This document shows positions 46,104-59,111 of a stretch of DNA of 64,000 nucleotides, in pieces. The translations under genes were made by a program, and so were the position numbers. The stretch's first letter is position 1, and each line of letters starts with the position of its first letter. The stretch is from Fragum whitleyi (Eukaryota; Mollusca; Bivalvia; Cardiida; Cardiidae), in contig OX411544.1 in assembly GCA_948146395.1 (NCBI GenBank), positions 34,120,457 through 34,184,456 of the forward strand. The letters run 5' to 3'. The notes beneath the pieces are model-generated. The model saw nothing but the letters and a program-made list of their open reading frames with translations. It was not told the DNA's origin and made no database searches.

Positions 46104-46977
46104 AAGTTTTGAAGCTACATGAAGAACTAAAACTCACAGGGCTCTTCTAAACAAAGTCTTCAGGAGGTTGATTTTGTTAAGATCAAAGTCAAAGGATTGT
46201 TTATTAGGAGAAATACGGTATGTTACATATGCTAATTAGCATAAGTGAATAACAACACTTTTTGGTTACTATAAAAATTACATCATTATGGAAGTGATGA
46301 TGCCATTTTATAACAGCATTATAAGTTACAAGGAAAATTTTAAATGGTGAATTTCAGTAATTTTGACATTTTATCTCCAAACCTTGGGTCAATTATTACC
46401 AATAGAATATCGCATTTGCATTCATAGAAAAACCTGAATTAACTCCCTCAAAGCCAAGCCTTGTTTTTATGTGTTTGAAGATTTCATGACCACAAATTAA
46501 ATATCCTTTTTACCTGTTTCACCTTAAAATGTTAGACAATAAGAATTAGTCAGAAGAATTAAAGTGACTTAAAAACGATTGGGAGGAGATTGATAAAAAC
46601 ACACCTGCATCTCTTTGGAAAGGTAACATATTTCATTACTACCTACTGCAAACACTTCAAAAGCTGATAAGCCCTATTTACATAGGATCATTTACATCCA
46701 TAGATCAAAATGTTTACCAATTTACACCCCTCCACTTTAGACTGGACAAACTAGCTTCTCTGTAGAATGGGAATCCTTCTTATTTTGCCGACCCTTTATA
46801 TATTATTAACCAATGATTTATATATTTGAGATGTCCTTTAGAAGGAATCAAATGAATAGCTCTATGATAGAATTTTAGAAAAATAAAAAAGTGCTTCTTA
46901 AGTCTAATATAATCTGTTGGATGGTAGAATATTAGTGCTAATAATTTGACAGTTTGTGAATATTTCAATTTTTTGTT

Positions 46978-47222
46978 TCGCCTGTGCATGACATTTCGAA
47001 CAATTTCACATTTGCTCAAAATGAAAGCCTAGGGTCAGCCTGTGATCTAGTGCACAGACTAACCACAGCACTTTCTTTGCATGCTGTAGACAGACATTGA
47101 AATGACTTAAATACTCTTCAGGCACCCATGGATAACTCTTGTTGCATTGTGTGGTTGTTTTAGTTGCCTAATGATTGCGCATTACATAGAGTGATATTGT
47201 TGGAAAAGTCACACACCTGATT
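46978..47222. mobile_element. MITE family I, copy 4
   Basis: CGCCTGTGCATGACATTTCG at the left and GGAAAAGTCACACACCTGA at the right, with CCTGTGATCTAGTGCACAGA inside. Confidence 0.65.
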
Positions 47223-48988
47223 ATCTATCAATCATCTAACCGGCCATTATACATCAATACATAATCAATTATATCTTCAATCCTTCAGTAGCACATACAA
47301 TCTATCTGAACTGTTTTCAATTTATTTCTGGGATTGATAATGTTTTTGCACAGGCTTTATTTAAGATTTACGGTATATTTTCAATAATGTTGAACATTAT
47401 TCACTTTTAACACTCCTGAACTTTCATGACTTGATGTTATTAAATTGACAATAATATTTGTGATGTTAAAAACATTTATATATAACTTTTTTTGGCATCA
47501 GATAACTACAATGCAAGATATTTGTGATTATACAATAGATTATATATCTAGAAATTACAAACACATAAATACCATAAAAATACAAAAGGACACTTCTTTT
47601 ATTGTGTCAACAATAGTGTTTGAAAAAATCAATTCTGGCCAAATATATACCAAGAAGTGTTTGTCTTAGTTAACCTAAAATAAAACAGAAATGGACTCGA
47701 TGGCCATTACAAATTGTGAGGATCAATTGAATTACGGCTTTTAAAAGCTCCCCATTGTGTTGACGCTTATTGATTGTTGCTTGGCAACCTGTAGTAGGTC
47801 TGAAGTAAGGTATCATGTTGAACCTAGAACAATGAAGACAAACACTAATTAGTCTGTCATTTCCTTGCTTTCTAATTTATAATCTCCTGTAATAGGTAAA
47901 TAATTTTTTTGGCCATTGAACAATTTACAGCCAGTACCATAGGTAATTAACCATCTATGCAACACCACAGCCTCAACTTTTAACCAAAAGATCTTTTGGG
48001 TTTGGATGAAAGACATGCATAAAAAAGCTAGTGGCAACTATTAAGTTGTAAAATTTGTAAACAAGTATATTTAACCACTGCATCTCATTTAGGGACATGG
48101 ATAAATCTGGATGGATTATTTTAATTTGACACAAAAAACTTTTGTCCCAATCAAATGAAAGTAATGGAATACTAACTATGAATATGAAGATGGAATATCA
48201 TACCTACACCACCCCTACACCACCCCTTCAATCTGAAACCTCGATCTGTAATAGAATCAGTATCAACCTGGCCTTTATGGTTTGATTTCATAATTTCTAA
48301 GATCAAACTGACCCTCTATTTTAATTAGAATATTTTGTGAAATGACTTTTTTGGCACTTTTTCAGGATAATATGATGTGTCTTGGTATTAAATTTAGTCT
48401 TTTGGTCATCTTCAAAAAAATTTCTGATTGTCTGAGAATTTTTGGGTCAATAGATTTATTCTGTGACAAATTGTGAGAAAAAATTTCTAAGATATTTTGA
48501 TTTTTTGAGATGATATTGATAAACCAAGGGGGAATAATAATGATTCATTATTATCCAATTATCATGAAAATGAATGTTCTTTATTGTCTCATAAAAAACT
48601 ATGATTAAACAAATTATTTTGAATTGAAACAAGGTGAGAATTTGGGATGTTGTTCCTATTTACAATTTTCTTCCAACACTCAAAATTGAAGAAGTTGTTG
48701 ATGTTAAAGTGTTTCTTAACTATGGCCATATATTTACTTTATTTTTTGACCTAGCAGGGCAAACATCTAAACCATAATATAGTTTGGCGAGTTTTCTTTC
48801 TTTTGTATATTTTTTTCGGTCAAAAACATCCTTCAAACAAAAGGTTAAACAATTCATTAGAAATGAACCAATTTATCATTGGCTTATGATTAGTTTTCAT
48901 ATTTTCAGCTTTTTCCATCAAATGTAAAAATGGGCCTCTGTATCTGAAGTGAATAATTATCAATGAACAGCTTCTTTACACTAATTGT
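47223..48988. other. NCX intron, no feature recognised
   Basis: Very AT-rich. I see no exon, and the short frames (up to 74 codons) have no domain. Confidence 0.4.
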
Positions 48989-49121
48989 ATGGTAGTGGAC
49001 CTGTAATAGTTCCAAAACATTTCGGAACTCATGATCTTTCACATAGTATACTGAGGTTTCCTAATGAAATCATTAGGAAACTTTGGTTAACACTAGAACC
49101 GTTATGGTGGCACTACATTAC
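48989..49121. mobile_element. Hairpin MITE, GGTAGTGGACCCGTAATAG family, copy 3
   Basis: ATGGTAGTGGACCTGTAATA at the left, hairpin GAGGTTTCCTAATGA / TCATTAGGAAACTTTGG in the middle, and a worn right end CGTTATGGTGGCACTAC. Confidence 0.75.
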
Positions 49122-49124
49122 AGG

Positions 49125-51900
49125 CAATAATCTGGTTCTTAGGCTGGGCTCTGCTATGCCCCAAATCATTGATAATAGCTAGCCTCTAACAATAGTAAAA
49201 TAATGAGTTTAGTACAAAAAAAGTAAAAAGATAATTGTCTGGTCAAGCACCAAGGTCCATTACTTGATCAACACAACTGTCATTGTGTTAATTGCTAATT
49301 TTCATGTTCTCTGTACCCTATTTACCTGTCTTTGACACTGTTTTCATACTAAATGACCTTTTGGCAACACTCTGTCACATTACAGATGCTGTGAGGTACT
49401 TAATAGACATTTGAATAGAATGCAGTCTTGACAGTGCATTTAGCAACTTTTCTTACTGAATGGAGAAACTTTTAATCTAATGAATGCATTGTAAAAGCTC
49501 TGATGAGACAGTGAAATTCAGTGCACTCATTCTCTTTGCACAAAAGCTAGTTGTTAAAAATGTCATGCACAGACTTGTATTCCTTTACACCTTCAAAGGC
49601 AGAAGTCCTTTTTAGTCCTTCAATTCCAACTGCAATTGTTAACTATAACCTGGAGCTTGGCTTTAGCTAGCTATTTAAATTTGGGAGTCATTGACCCCTG
49701 GTTTTTAGGGGTCAAAAAAGAGAAACACATGAAAACTACTCAGTATTTAATGTAATCTATATATCTGAAATAACACTTTAGTGTTTAGGTTGTTTCATTG
49801 ATATAGATCTTTTGTTATAATATGAATAAACAATCGAGATAATTAATCTTTCATATTGCAAAGGTTGCACCACTGAAAATTCAGTGGATCAAAATGACTA
49901 CCTGCATGGAATTTTTGAGAGTCAAACCTGAATTTTGGGGAGTCAAAAGCCAGGTCCAAGGGTAAGAAAATGCCTTGCTGGAGCAACTTATTCTTCTTTC
50001 ATACAAATACTAGACTTTTCTCCTTTACTATTTCAAATGCAGGAGTTCCTTGCCCTTCAATTTAGCTTGCGATAGTCTGTTGAAAACCTCGAGCAAATTA
50101 TCCTTCTTTTATATACAGACAACAGGGGAATGCCAGACTCCCATACCTATTCCTGTTGGATTTGAATTTCAAATATCAAACAAGGGACAAAGCTGGCATT
50201 TAGGACCAATTTCAATATGCTGGTCTGCTAAAGCTTGAAGTACTACAGAAATGTGCCATGAACTATCTGAGATGGGTTTTTAAATTTTTTTTTTAAAATC
50301 TCCTAGGTAGACCTCCTTCATGGCATTTCCATGGAATCTGCAATAGTCAATTGATATCCCGATATGTAGTTCATCCTTCTAAAAAAAAAAAAGAAGAAAA
50401 AAAACCCAGAATGCCTGAGCCTTAAATGTCTTTTTGTGATCTGCTTCTCATATACTTATTTTTTGGTTATGTTCCTTGAACAAATGTAATCACCCATTCC
50501 TAGTTTTCATTGGCCAGGAAAAATTTTTATTTTGCAGGCTCATTAAAAATATCTTTTTTTTTTGGATAGCAATGAGCCAGGTATTGCATTGACAATAAAT
50601 TGCCTATCTCTCATAGAAGCTAGGACAGAAAAAGACAAAATGTGTATGTGGTGTGTACATAATCTGTTGAATCCTGACATTTGATTGTCTCTAGTCCAGT
50701 GAAAAGCTGATGAATTTTCTGTGATGCAATGTTTACTTTCACAAATCTAAAATGCAATCTGATTCAGATGAAACTTTCACGAAATGTTTCTAGTCACTAG
50801 ACCATGCACATATTGTTAGAATTTGATTGAATTCAGTCTCATCATGGAAAAGGGGCCTTCTTGTAAAAAAATCTTGTGAATTGTCCTAAATTGTGAACTA
50901 TGCTATGTCATGGAAAAAGTGGCCTTATTAAATTTATTGAAATACAAATTGTAAATTTTGGATATAAGGAAAACAACTTGTCATTTTAGGATTGAATTGG
51001 TTGATACTTTCAAAGGGTGTTCTTCATCTTATGATCAGTAGCATAATTCCACCTTTCATTCTAATGATGCACCATCTCAGTAAAGGGGGCTTCATTTTAT
51101 TTTGCTTTGGGACTCTAACTCATGAATGAAGTGACCAAGAATCATGAAACCTTATACAATTGTTGCGATTGTGACAGGTCTAGTTTTGCCAGTATGCCCA
51201 ACTGATTGAAAATGCAAATAATCAAGAATACAGCATAGTGCTTTTGGATGAAAAACAATTCCAAATGATAAAGGGTCAAGAGTGGTTTTACAGATACTTT
51301 CAACCTTTTTGTACCCTGAGTGTGATGGCAAGTATTATTAAATTGTTGCCGAAACTCTCCAATCTGTCTGTCAGACCATAGGCGCAAATATCAATTTACA
51401 CAAATTACAGTTCATGTACTTATGTTAATGTTTGGGACATTAACTGGAAAGCTTTGATTAAGTTGTAGCTTGTGCAATACTCCCTTTTAATATGGAACAT
51501 CCAGAGAAATACATATTTATTTACATGTCTGTTAGGGGACCCCCTGCTAGGAGAAACAGAATCTCTTCTCACTTGGTTCATGTAGTTTTGTTCTTTTGAC
51601 TTGTTTGATTGTTAATTAGATAATATTATGAGGATGAAGAATAAAACCTAGGTGAACCTCTGTCGACCTTTATCTGATTTACAGTAAATTACATGTGGCT
51701 TTGATCAGCTTTTGTACCTAGTGGCTCTTTTCTCGGTTTGTCCTTGATAGCTGTTTACTAAATTCTGAGCTAACACTACACTGCCTGCAGTGCTTTCTAC
51801 TTAGTCTGGTGGGAGAAAACTTAAATTGAACTGGTAGAAATATCAAAAATATTGCCCATTTGTTGGTCTGAAAATTTAGATTCAGCAGAACAAGGTTTAC
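49125..51900. other. NCX intron, little recognised
   Basis: A half copy of MITE family I is near 49543-49580 (AAAATGTCATGCACAGAC). I find nothing else with a match in the window. Confidence 0.4.
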
Positions 51901-51902
51901 CA

Positions 51903-52076
51903 CCAATGGGTTGATAATTGTAGACCTTTGTGGCTTAGCAGCTGGAGGCTAGGAAAGGTTGTGGTGGTAGTACTGGTGTGAGAAATACCAGGAATCCATT
52001 GTTAGGTACTCCAGCTGCCACAATATGACTGAAATAATTTGAAAAGCAGGGTAAAATCCCATTCAAACAAACAAAT
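51903..52076 (+). mobile_element. SINE S1, 5'-truncated
   Basis: It begins inside the body (CCAATGGGTTGATAATTGTA) and runs to a CATTCAAACAAACAAATG tail. The tRNA head is absent, as expected for incomplete reverse transcription. A hairpin element follows within a few bases. Confidence 0.85.
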
Positions 52077-52079
52077 GTC

Positions 52080-52156
52080 AAGGAGGTCAGCGTGATACTA
52101 TTGTAAGTGCCTATGAATATATAGGCACTTACAATAGTATTGTGGTCATCCCTTGA
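52080..52156. repeat. Perfect hairpin of about 75 bp
   Basis: Arms ATACTATTGTAAGTGCCTAT and ATAGGCACTTACAATAGTAT, with GGTCA/TGGTCATCCCTTG outside. The layout is like family G hairpins but with different sequence. Confidence 0.88.
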
Positions 52157-52784
52157 TTTGAGTTTTAAAGAGACTGAAATGTAAATTAAGCCTTATCCTG
52201 GTGAATCTAAAGTTACAGGTTGTGTCTTCTTGCCTTGTGGATAAATTTCCCTTTGATAAGTACACAGGAAATTAAAAGAAAAGGAAGCAGAATGATGACG
52301 AGAGATTTTCACATCTCGAGTTTTATGTTTATACTGAATTCAACTCATGCAAATAACAAAACAAAAATTTCCATTTTCTGTTAAATTGTATTTCCTTTTT
52401 TCGTTTAATGGACAAATTTCTCCCAAATTATTTTCCTAATTTGATTGGCTGGCCATGTGCTGCAGTGAAGGATAGAAGAATTATTGAATTCTAAAGATTT
52501 TTGAATCCTGTGAATACTGAAATTCAATTCCATCTCAAATAATTTGTGTTGTTTTTTTTGGGGAACTTGACAAAGGCTTCCTTAGTTTGGCTGTTTGCAT
52601 TAAAAGATATTCCAGTTGACCTTGAATCCTGTCAAAAGCTGGCTTTAACTTTGAAGCAAGTGAAAAACATAGTCTTTTCTTTTCAAACATTTTTAATGTA
52701 GTATAAATTTTAGGTACTTTTATATGATAAATCAGTGATCTTTTAAACTCATTCAAGGCTCAACCCGATACTAACCTTTTACAG

Positions 52785-53432
52785 GGTCCAAAGAATTCAG
52801 AAAAAGGCACTCGTCCTGCAGGGCAAGTGACTTTAAAAATTAACTCATCCTGATTTGATTGTCACTCGCCCTTCAAAAGGGCTAGGTATCGTTAAAGACC
52901 ATGTGTTATATCTGGAAGTGCAGACGAAACGAAAGTACAATTTTTTACGACATTCAAAAACATTAGATTCCGGGCAATAAATACCGGTAAAAAGATCGGG
53001 ACAAGACAAATACATGTATATCAGTTGTAAACATACAATACCATGGATTTTTCGGGTTTATTTCAATGATTTTGGCTATACAGGGGAAATTTTATTTATA
53101 TTTTCGATACTTTTCTTGATCGTGAGATCGATTTGTATTTACGAAGTTCGGGTACCGGGTTATATCATGCAAAAACCGGAAGTTTCATTTTTAGAAATCA
53201 AAGTACACGACTGTTTACAATTCAAGGTGTTGCAAACTTCTTTCACTGCGAACTTTTTCGAAGCGTCTTTTTTTTTTTATTTTAATCCAATTTTATCCTG
53301 ACACAAGACATAATGATTTAATGCCATTCATTCTTCACTCGTCCGGGAGGACGACTGCCTTCGAATTTCTACTCGTCCTCCGGGATTTCTTACTTGTAAA
53401 TACGAGCGGACGAGTGGATTCTTTGGACCCTG
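52785..53432 (+). mobile_element. hAT-like non-autonomous element, family E
   Basis: It starts CAGGGTCCAAAGAATTCAG and ends GATTCTTTGGACCCTG: inverted ends of CAGGG type. Flanks CTTTTA occur at both sides, a possible remnant of an 8 bp duplication. Inside are GGACGAGTG and CACTCGTCC motifs near each end. The 4700-5425 copy is inverted relative to this one. A 95-codon frame inside is not a recognised transposase. Confidence 0.65.
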
Positions 53433-53587
53433 CTTTTATACCTCGCCTAGCTTCTGACTTGGTAATTAAATATATATCACAGATTAATGCTCTGAGATAC
53501 TGATTATTGGATACAGAAACAACTTAACTTTCTTAAACCAGAAACATCAAGCAATGAGGCAGGACAAGTGCAGCAACAGCACAATTC

Positions 53588-53664
53588 AATGACTCAGCGC
53601 AAAACAGCTATAACTGCCTATATATTTATAGGTAGTTACACCTGTTTTACACTGAGTCATCAAT
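53588..53664. repeat. Hairpin family G, copy 2
   Basis: ATGACTCAGCGCAAAACAGC at the left and CTGTTTTACACTGAGTCAT at the right with a TATAACTGCCTATA / TATAGGTAGTTA stem. Confidence 0.85.
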
Positions 53665-54040
53665 TAATGATACAGCTTAAGGTACAAACCAGGAACACAT
53701 ACATTCATTTCCACTTCTTTATGGAAGGGGCAATAAGAAAATAATTTTCTGTTCTTTAAAATTTTGGTGATGAGGTACCTGGGATTCCAACCCAAAACTA
53801 CCAGATCCTGTTTTTCCACTTAAAATCATTAAACATCTCATCCCAAACTTAATTATAATGCCACTTTATGATAAGTTTAACTTTATCAGATTCTGAATGT
53901 GTCACATGTAAGAAAAAGACAAATATTAACTGATCATTGCAGTCATCAATTAAAAACAAAACACAACACAGATTCCAGTGTGCTCTTTCTCCTACGATAG
54001 AATATGTAGAAAGTTGTGAAAAGTTTGATTATTTGCCAAA

Positions 54041-54714
54041 GTGTCTACTGTATTGACTGATGGAATATTCATCTTGTATAATTTCCTTTGAAGTTTTTGT
54101 AATCTCAATTTACGGATTTTGGAAGACACATAGCAAATGCATTATTAGCTTTGCAGGCTTATCTGTTGTATAACAGAATAATTGTTAATTCAGGCTTGTA
54201 TAATAAGTGGCTAACAATAATTATGAGCCATCTTTTAAAAGAATAAAAATGAACACCTCACCTCCCTGTTTATATCATAGGCTCCATATTTGACTCAAAT
54301 GTCTTGAAACTTGGTATGAATGTGATATCTCGGATAAGTTTGAGACTCAATTTCTTTCATGTTTAGTCAAATATCTTGAAAGTGTCTACTTTATTGACTG
54401 ATGGAATATTCATCTTGTATAATTTCCTTTGAAGTTTTTGTTATCTCATTTTACGGACTTTGGAAGACACATAGCAAATGCATTATTAGCTTTGCAGGCT
54501 TATCTGTTGTATATAATAGAATCATTGTTAATTCAGGCTTGTATAATAAGTGGCTAAGAGCCATCTTTTAAAAGAATAAAAATGAACACCTCACCTCCCT
54601 GTTTATATCAGAGGCTCCATACTTGACTCAAATGTCTTGAAACTTGGTATGAATGTGATATCTCGGATAAGTTTGAGACTCAATTTCTTTCATGTTTAGT
54701 CAAATATCTTGAAA
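54041..54714 (+). repeat. Tandem duplication, 341 bp unit
   Basis: The sequence starting GTGTCTACTGTATTGACTGA (54041) restarts at 54382 and is followed for about 330 bases with only scattered differences, including a deletion of about 12 bases (CAATAATTATG lost in the second copy). Breaks fall in TATCTTGAAA. It is non-coding. Confidence 0.93.
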
Positions 54715-55272
54715 CACGGTAAGAGAATTTTGTGTAAAACAATTTAGATCACATTTTATTTGTCACCTGAAGCAAATGCATGGTCAAGCAATGTCTTTCA
54801 CATATTCAAACCTATAGGCAATATTCATTGTATCAATGTTTAAATAAATCAATACATCTTTTCAAGATAATCATTAAAATAAAACTCCCAGAGCCAAAGT
54901 GAGAGAGGTTTGCAAGACTTCCAATAGTCTATACATCTTATAGATGCTTAAAGCATTTTTGCACGCTGTTCGAGAAATGCCAGATGCAAGGTAAATCTGC
55001 ATGATAAAAACATGATAGATGAAAGTAGTGGGCTGGGGAAAACCAGATTTTGGCCAGACAGACATGCTTATGGTGAATTGGATTTATTTGATTTTTCCTT
55101 GAAACAGCTGTTGAAAGGGCCAGACCATTAATACAATTATGCTTACAAATATTTATCCTACCTATTGAGTACTCCTGCTAGCAGATTGCCAAAAGATTTT
55201 CTGTCTGGTAAATATAAGTTATTTTTTCTAGGCTGCATAAGTGAATAGTATGGAGCATTTTTGATTCAGCAG

Positions 55273-55515
55273 TTTAACCCTTGTCATACTCTATCCAGAA
55301 TATTCCTGTATTAGAAGGAGGTATAGACAAAGATCAGCCTGCACATATGAGTCTGGTCTTATTTTATCCCAAATGACTTTTCTGTCTTAAATCAGAAAAA
55401 TTATAAATAATATTATGAAAATATAAATACTCACAATAAGTGCATCCACTGCTTTCAGTACTTTGATTTATAGCAATGTTACCAATTTTTTATTTAGCAT
55501 GACAATGGTTAAACA
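55273..55515 (+). mobile_element. TTAA-flanked MITE, family B, worn copy
   Basis: GTTTAACCCTTGTCATACTC at the left, AGCATGACAATGGTTAAAC at the right, with AAGATCAGCCTGCACATATG inside. Confidence 0.75.
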
Positions 55516-55572
55516 AAATATTACTTCTGCGTCTCCAAACAGGGGAAGAATTTGTGGAATTTTGATAAGACT

Positions 55573-56626
55573 GTTTTTAGCTCCACTGGCTGAAAGCCAC
55601 TGGGGCTATTGTCATGGCGTTGTGTCCGTCGTGCGTCCGTCCGTACGTGCGTCCGTGCGTCCGTGCGTCCGGTCGTAAACTTTTTCTTTAAAAATCTTCT
55701 CCTCAGAAACTACTGGATGAATTTCAACCAAACTTCACAGAAATGATTCTTGGGTGACCCTCTTTCAAAGTTGTTCAAGAAATTTTGATCCAATGAAAAA
55801 CATGGATTTAATGGGCGTGGCTAATTTCCAAATATGGTAAAAAGTGACTTTTCTCAGATTCTAACAGATGGATATCAACCAAATTTTACATGAATGATCC
55901 TTGGGTGACCCTTTATCAGTCTACCAAAAATTATTGTGATTGGATGAAAAAATATGTATTTAATGGGCGGAGGTCATTTCTCTTTATGTTATATAGTGGA
56001 AACTTTGAAAATCATTTTCTCAGAATCCAACCGATGGATATCAACCAAATTTTACATGAATGATCCTTGGGTGACCCTTTATCAGTCTATCAAAAATTAT
56101 TGTGATCGGATGAAAAATATGTATTTTATAGGCGGAGGTCATTTCTCTATATGTTATATAGTGGAAACTTTGAAAATCATTTTCTCAGAATCTAAATGAT
56201 AGATATCAACCAAATTTTACATGAATGATCCTTGGGTGACCCTTTATCAGTCTACCAAAAATTATTGTGATCGGATGAAAAATATGTATTTTATGGGTGG
56301 AGGTCATTTCTCTATATGTTATATAGTGCAAACTTTGAAAATCATTTTCTCAGAATCTAAATGATGGATATCAATCAAACTTCATTAGTATGATCCTCTG
56401 GTGATCCATTATCATTCAGCCAAAAATTATTGTGATTTGAAGAAAAATATGTCTTTTATGGGCGGATGTCATTTCTCCATATATGTTATAATAGTGGAAA
56501 ATTTGAAAATCTTTTCAACATCAGTAGAAGCCAAAATATCTTAAAATCTAGTCAAAACTTAGATTTGCTATTACAAGAAATTCAAGCCTGTGGAGCGACA
56601 CAAGCCATTCATGGCTTTCTAGTTTT
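55573..56626 (+). mobile_element. HINE/Helentron-like element H5
   Basis: It begins in a T run with TAGCTCCACTGGCTGAAAGC, pairs with GCCACTGG, and continues with GGCGTTGTGTCCGTCGTGCG and a CCGTGCGTCC microsatellite. About five units of 150-166 bp follow (ATGATCCTTGGGTGACCC at 55744, 55894, 56060, 56225, 56388). It ends with TGTGGAGC (inverse of the 5' repeat), the hairpin AAGCCATTCATGGCTT and CTAGTTTT. CTAG after a hairpin is the classical rolling-circle 3' end. The 81-codon frame at 55954-56199 is the array read in one frame. Confidence 0.7.
55740..56460 (+). repeat. Internal array of H5, ~165 bp unit
   Basis: Spacings between ATGATCCTTGGGTGACCC landmarks are about 150, 166, 165 and 163 bp. 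Units include GGCGGAGGTCATTTCTCT and TCATTTTCTCAGAATC. Confidence 0.88.
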
Positions 56627-56896
56627 CCTGCTGTACTCGGAAAAAGACTGATAAATTAACAATTGCTTTTCCTCTAACATTCAAGGGCTAAGCCCAAGAT
56701 TTATTGACAAAGCAAAATAACTAGGGGCCATGAGCAACTAGGCCCCTCTGTAAGTCCTTTTCCCTTCTTTGGCTATTCTCATAATTTATAGGCTTTTGGT
56801 TTGACTTTGAAGCTATGTTTATCAATACCGTATTTCTAATAAACGCTCCGGGAGCTATAAATTACATGGTCATTGAGCCTAGATATTTTTATATGT

Positions 56897-57942
56897 TTTT
56901 TTAGCTCCACTGGCTGAAAGCCACTGGGGCTATTGTCATGGCGTTGTGTCCGTCGTGCGTCCGTCCGTGCGTGCGTCCGTCCGTCCGTCCGGTCGTAAAC
57001 TTTTTCTTTAAAAATCTTCTCCTCAGAAACTACTGGATGAATTTCAACCAAACTTCACAGGAATGATCCTTGGGTGACCCTCTTTCAAAGTTGTTCAAGA
57101 TATTTTGATCCGATGAAAAACATGGATTTAATGGGAGTGGCTAATTTCCAAATATGGTAAAAAGTCAGTTATCTCAGATTCTAATTGATGGATTCCAATT
57201 AAATTTTTAAATGGATGATCCTTGGATGACCCTTTATCAATCTACCAAAAATTATTGTGATTGGATGATAAATATGGATTTTATGGGCGGAGGTCATTTC
57301 TCTATTTGATATATAGTGGAGACTTTAAAAATCATTTTCTCAGAATGTAATTGATGGATATCAACCAAATTTCACTGGAATGATCCTTTAGTGAACCTTT
57401 ATGAGTCTACCAAAAATTATTGTGATTGGATGAAAAATATGTATTTTATGGGCGGAGGTCATTTCTCTATATGTTATGTATTGGAAAATTTGAAAATCAT
57501 TTTCTCAGAATATTATTGATGGATATCAACCAAATTTCACTAAAATGATCCTTGAGTGAACCTTTATCAGTCTACCAAAAATTATTGTGATGGGATAATA
57601 AATATGGATCTAATGGGCGGAGGTCATTTCTCTATATAATATATAGTGGAGACTTTAAAAATCATTTTCTCAGAATGTAATTGATGGATATCAACCAATT
57701 TTCACTGGAATGATCCTTGAGTGAACCTTTATCAGTCTACTGAAAATTATTGTGATCGGATGAAAAATATGTATTTTATGGGCAGAGGTCATTTCTCTTT
57801 ATGTTATAAAGTGGAAAATTTGAAAATCATTTCAACATCAGTAAAACCCAAAATATCTTAAAATCTAGTCAAACCTTAGATTTGCTATTTCAAGAATTTC
57901 AAGCCTGTGGACGACTCAAGCCATTCATGGCTTTCTAGTTTT
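56897..57942 (+). mobile_element. HINE/Helentron-like element H6
   Basis: The first 150 bp are almost identical to H5 and the order of parts is the same. Landmarks are at 57061, 57214, 57379, 57544 and 57709, spaced 153-165 bp. The end is AAGCCATTCATGGCTTTCTA. It lies 270 bp after H5 in direct orientation, so the two may be separate insertions or a duplication. Confidence 0.7.
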
Positions 57943-57968
57943 TATTTTGAAATTTAAACAAATAATGT

Positions 57969-58171
57969 CTTTAAGGCTCTTTTCCCTTTGATTTGAAGTG
58001 AATTTTCTCTAAACAATCATATAAATGATTGTGTAGAGGAAATTCATTTTAATTTAGGGAAGAAGTCTAAAAAATTCCTTATATTAAGGCATTTGAAGTG
58101 GATTTTCTTAGAAAAAAAAATGGAGGGGTGCAACTATTAGAAAGGGCGCTAGTAAAAGAGGAATTACAGTA
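57969..58171 (+). mobile_element. Hairpin MITE family C, copy 4
   Basis: GGCTCTTTTCCCTTTGATTT, hairpin AACAATCATATAAATGATTG, and the end GCGCTAGTAAAAGAGGAATT. Confidence 0.75.
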
Positions 58172-58482
58172 ATTTTATACAAAATCTGTTCCATTAAACA
58201 TTACAGAACAATTTTTACCTATCTCTTTTTGTTCCAAATTTATCTGAAAGAAGTGACTATAATCAAATTTCAAAAAATTACTATCAATTTATTGTCTTGT
58301 TTTATTCAATATTTCATTAGTTTCTGTTTGCATGACCTAGACAATTACATTCTATCAATTCCGTAGGAACATATGTAACCAAGGAAAAGTTTATTGTGTT
58401 ATAATTATCATGTATTCCTAATTGATTCTGGCCCAATATATAAGATTTCATTGCCTGTTCTTTTCTAGAAACAGTTAGAATT

Positions 58483-58726
58483 AACCCTTGTCATGCTGAA
58501 CCCGGATTATTGCTGCTTGGGCAGTAGCTATAGACAAACATCTGCCTGCACATATGTGCAGTCTGATGTTAGTCTACACCACCTGTTTCTCACTTTCAAA
58601 CCAGAATTGTCAATAGATTGAATTTTTCAAATAAAAATTGACCTTCGGTTGGTACTTTCAGTTCTTTTTTCCATTTGATTTGAATGAAATTTTTAGCCAA
58701 AATTCATTCAGCATGACAAGGGTTAA
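58483..58726 (+). mobile_element. TTAA-flanked MITE, family B, best complete copy
   Basis: TTAACCCTTGTCATGCTGAA at the left and TTCAGCATGACAAGGGTTAA at the right: perfect 20-base inverted repeats, ending in TTAA. The hairpin CTGCCTGCACATATGTGCAG lies inside. No open frame. Confidence 0.92.
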
Positions 58727-58751
58727 CATTTAGAAAACATTTCATCATTGT

Positions 58752-59108
58752 TCACCTTAGTTGGATGAGCAGCTGGTGGGTTTCACGAAATGTTGTTGTT
58801 GCACTGGTGTGAGAAACCACAGGAAAACATGGAAGTGCACCAGCCACTGCAATAATGTTGAAAGTGGCTTTAACCCTTTGCTGTTTAATCCCTGCTTTTT
58901 ACGTGCCTGTGATTTAATGATTGAGAAAACATTGTGGAAAAAGGAGAAATTGCTTCTGACAAGCAATTTCTTCTTTTTCCACACTATATTCTACCCTACT
59001 GAATGATAATTTTTCAAATTAAATCCACTTTTAATTTTTGTCTGCCAAACTTTTGAATTTGGACAGGTCCAAAATTTTGTAAAACAGGAAAGAGTTAAAC
59101 CCAATACA
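58752..59108 (+). mobile_element. Worn SINE S1 interrupted by a family A MITE
   Basis: The body GGATGAGCAGCTGGTGGGT ... GTTGAAAGTGGCT reaches TTAA at 58870, and the tail resumes after TTAA at 59098 with ACCCAATACAACC. Removing the MITE and one TTAA restores the S1 tail order (GAAAGCGGC...AAAACCCAATCA). Confidence 0.75.
58870..59098 (+). mobile_element. piggyBac-like MITE, family A, copy 4, in a SINE
   Basis: TTAACCCTTTGCTGTTTAAT to AACAGGAAAGAGTTAA, flanked by TTAA on both sides and located inside the S1 SINE tail. This gives direct evidence of TTAA target duplication. Confidence 0.9.
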
Positions 59109-59111
59109 ACC

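Noticed and set aside
55954..56199. 81-codon frame with an internal repeat (GGGHFS...)
   Set aside because: It is the H5 tandem array; other units of the same array carry stops and frame shifts.
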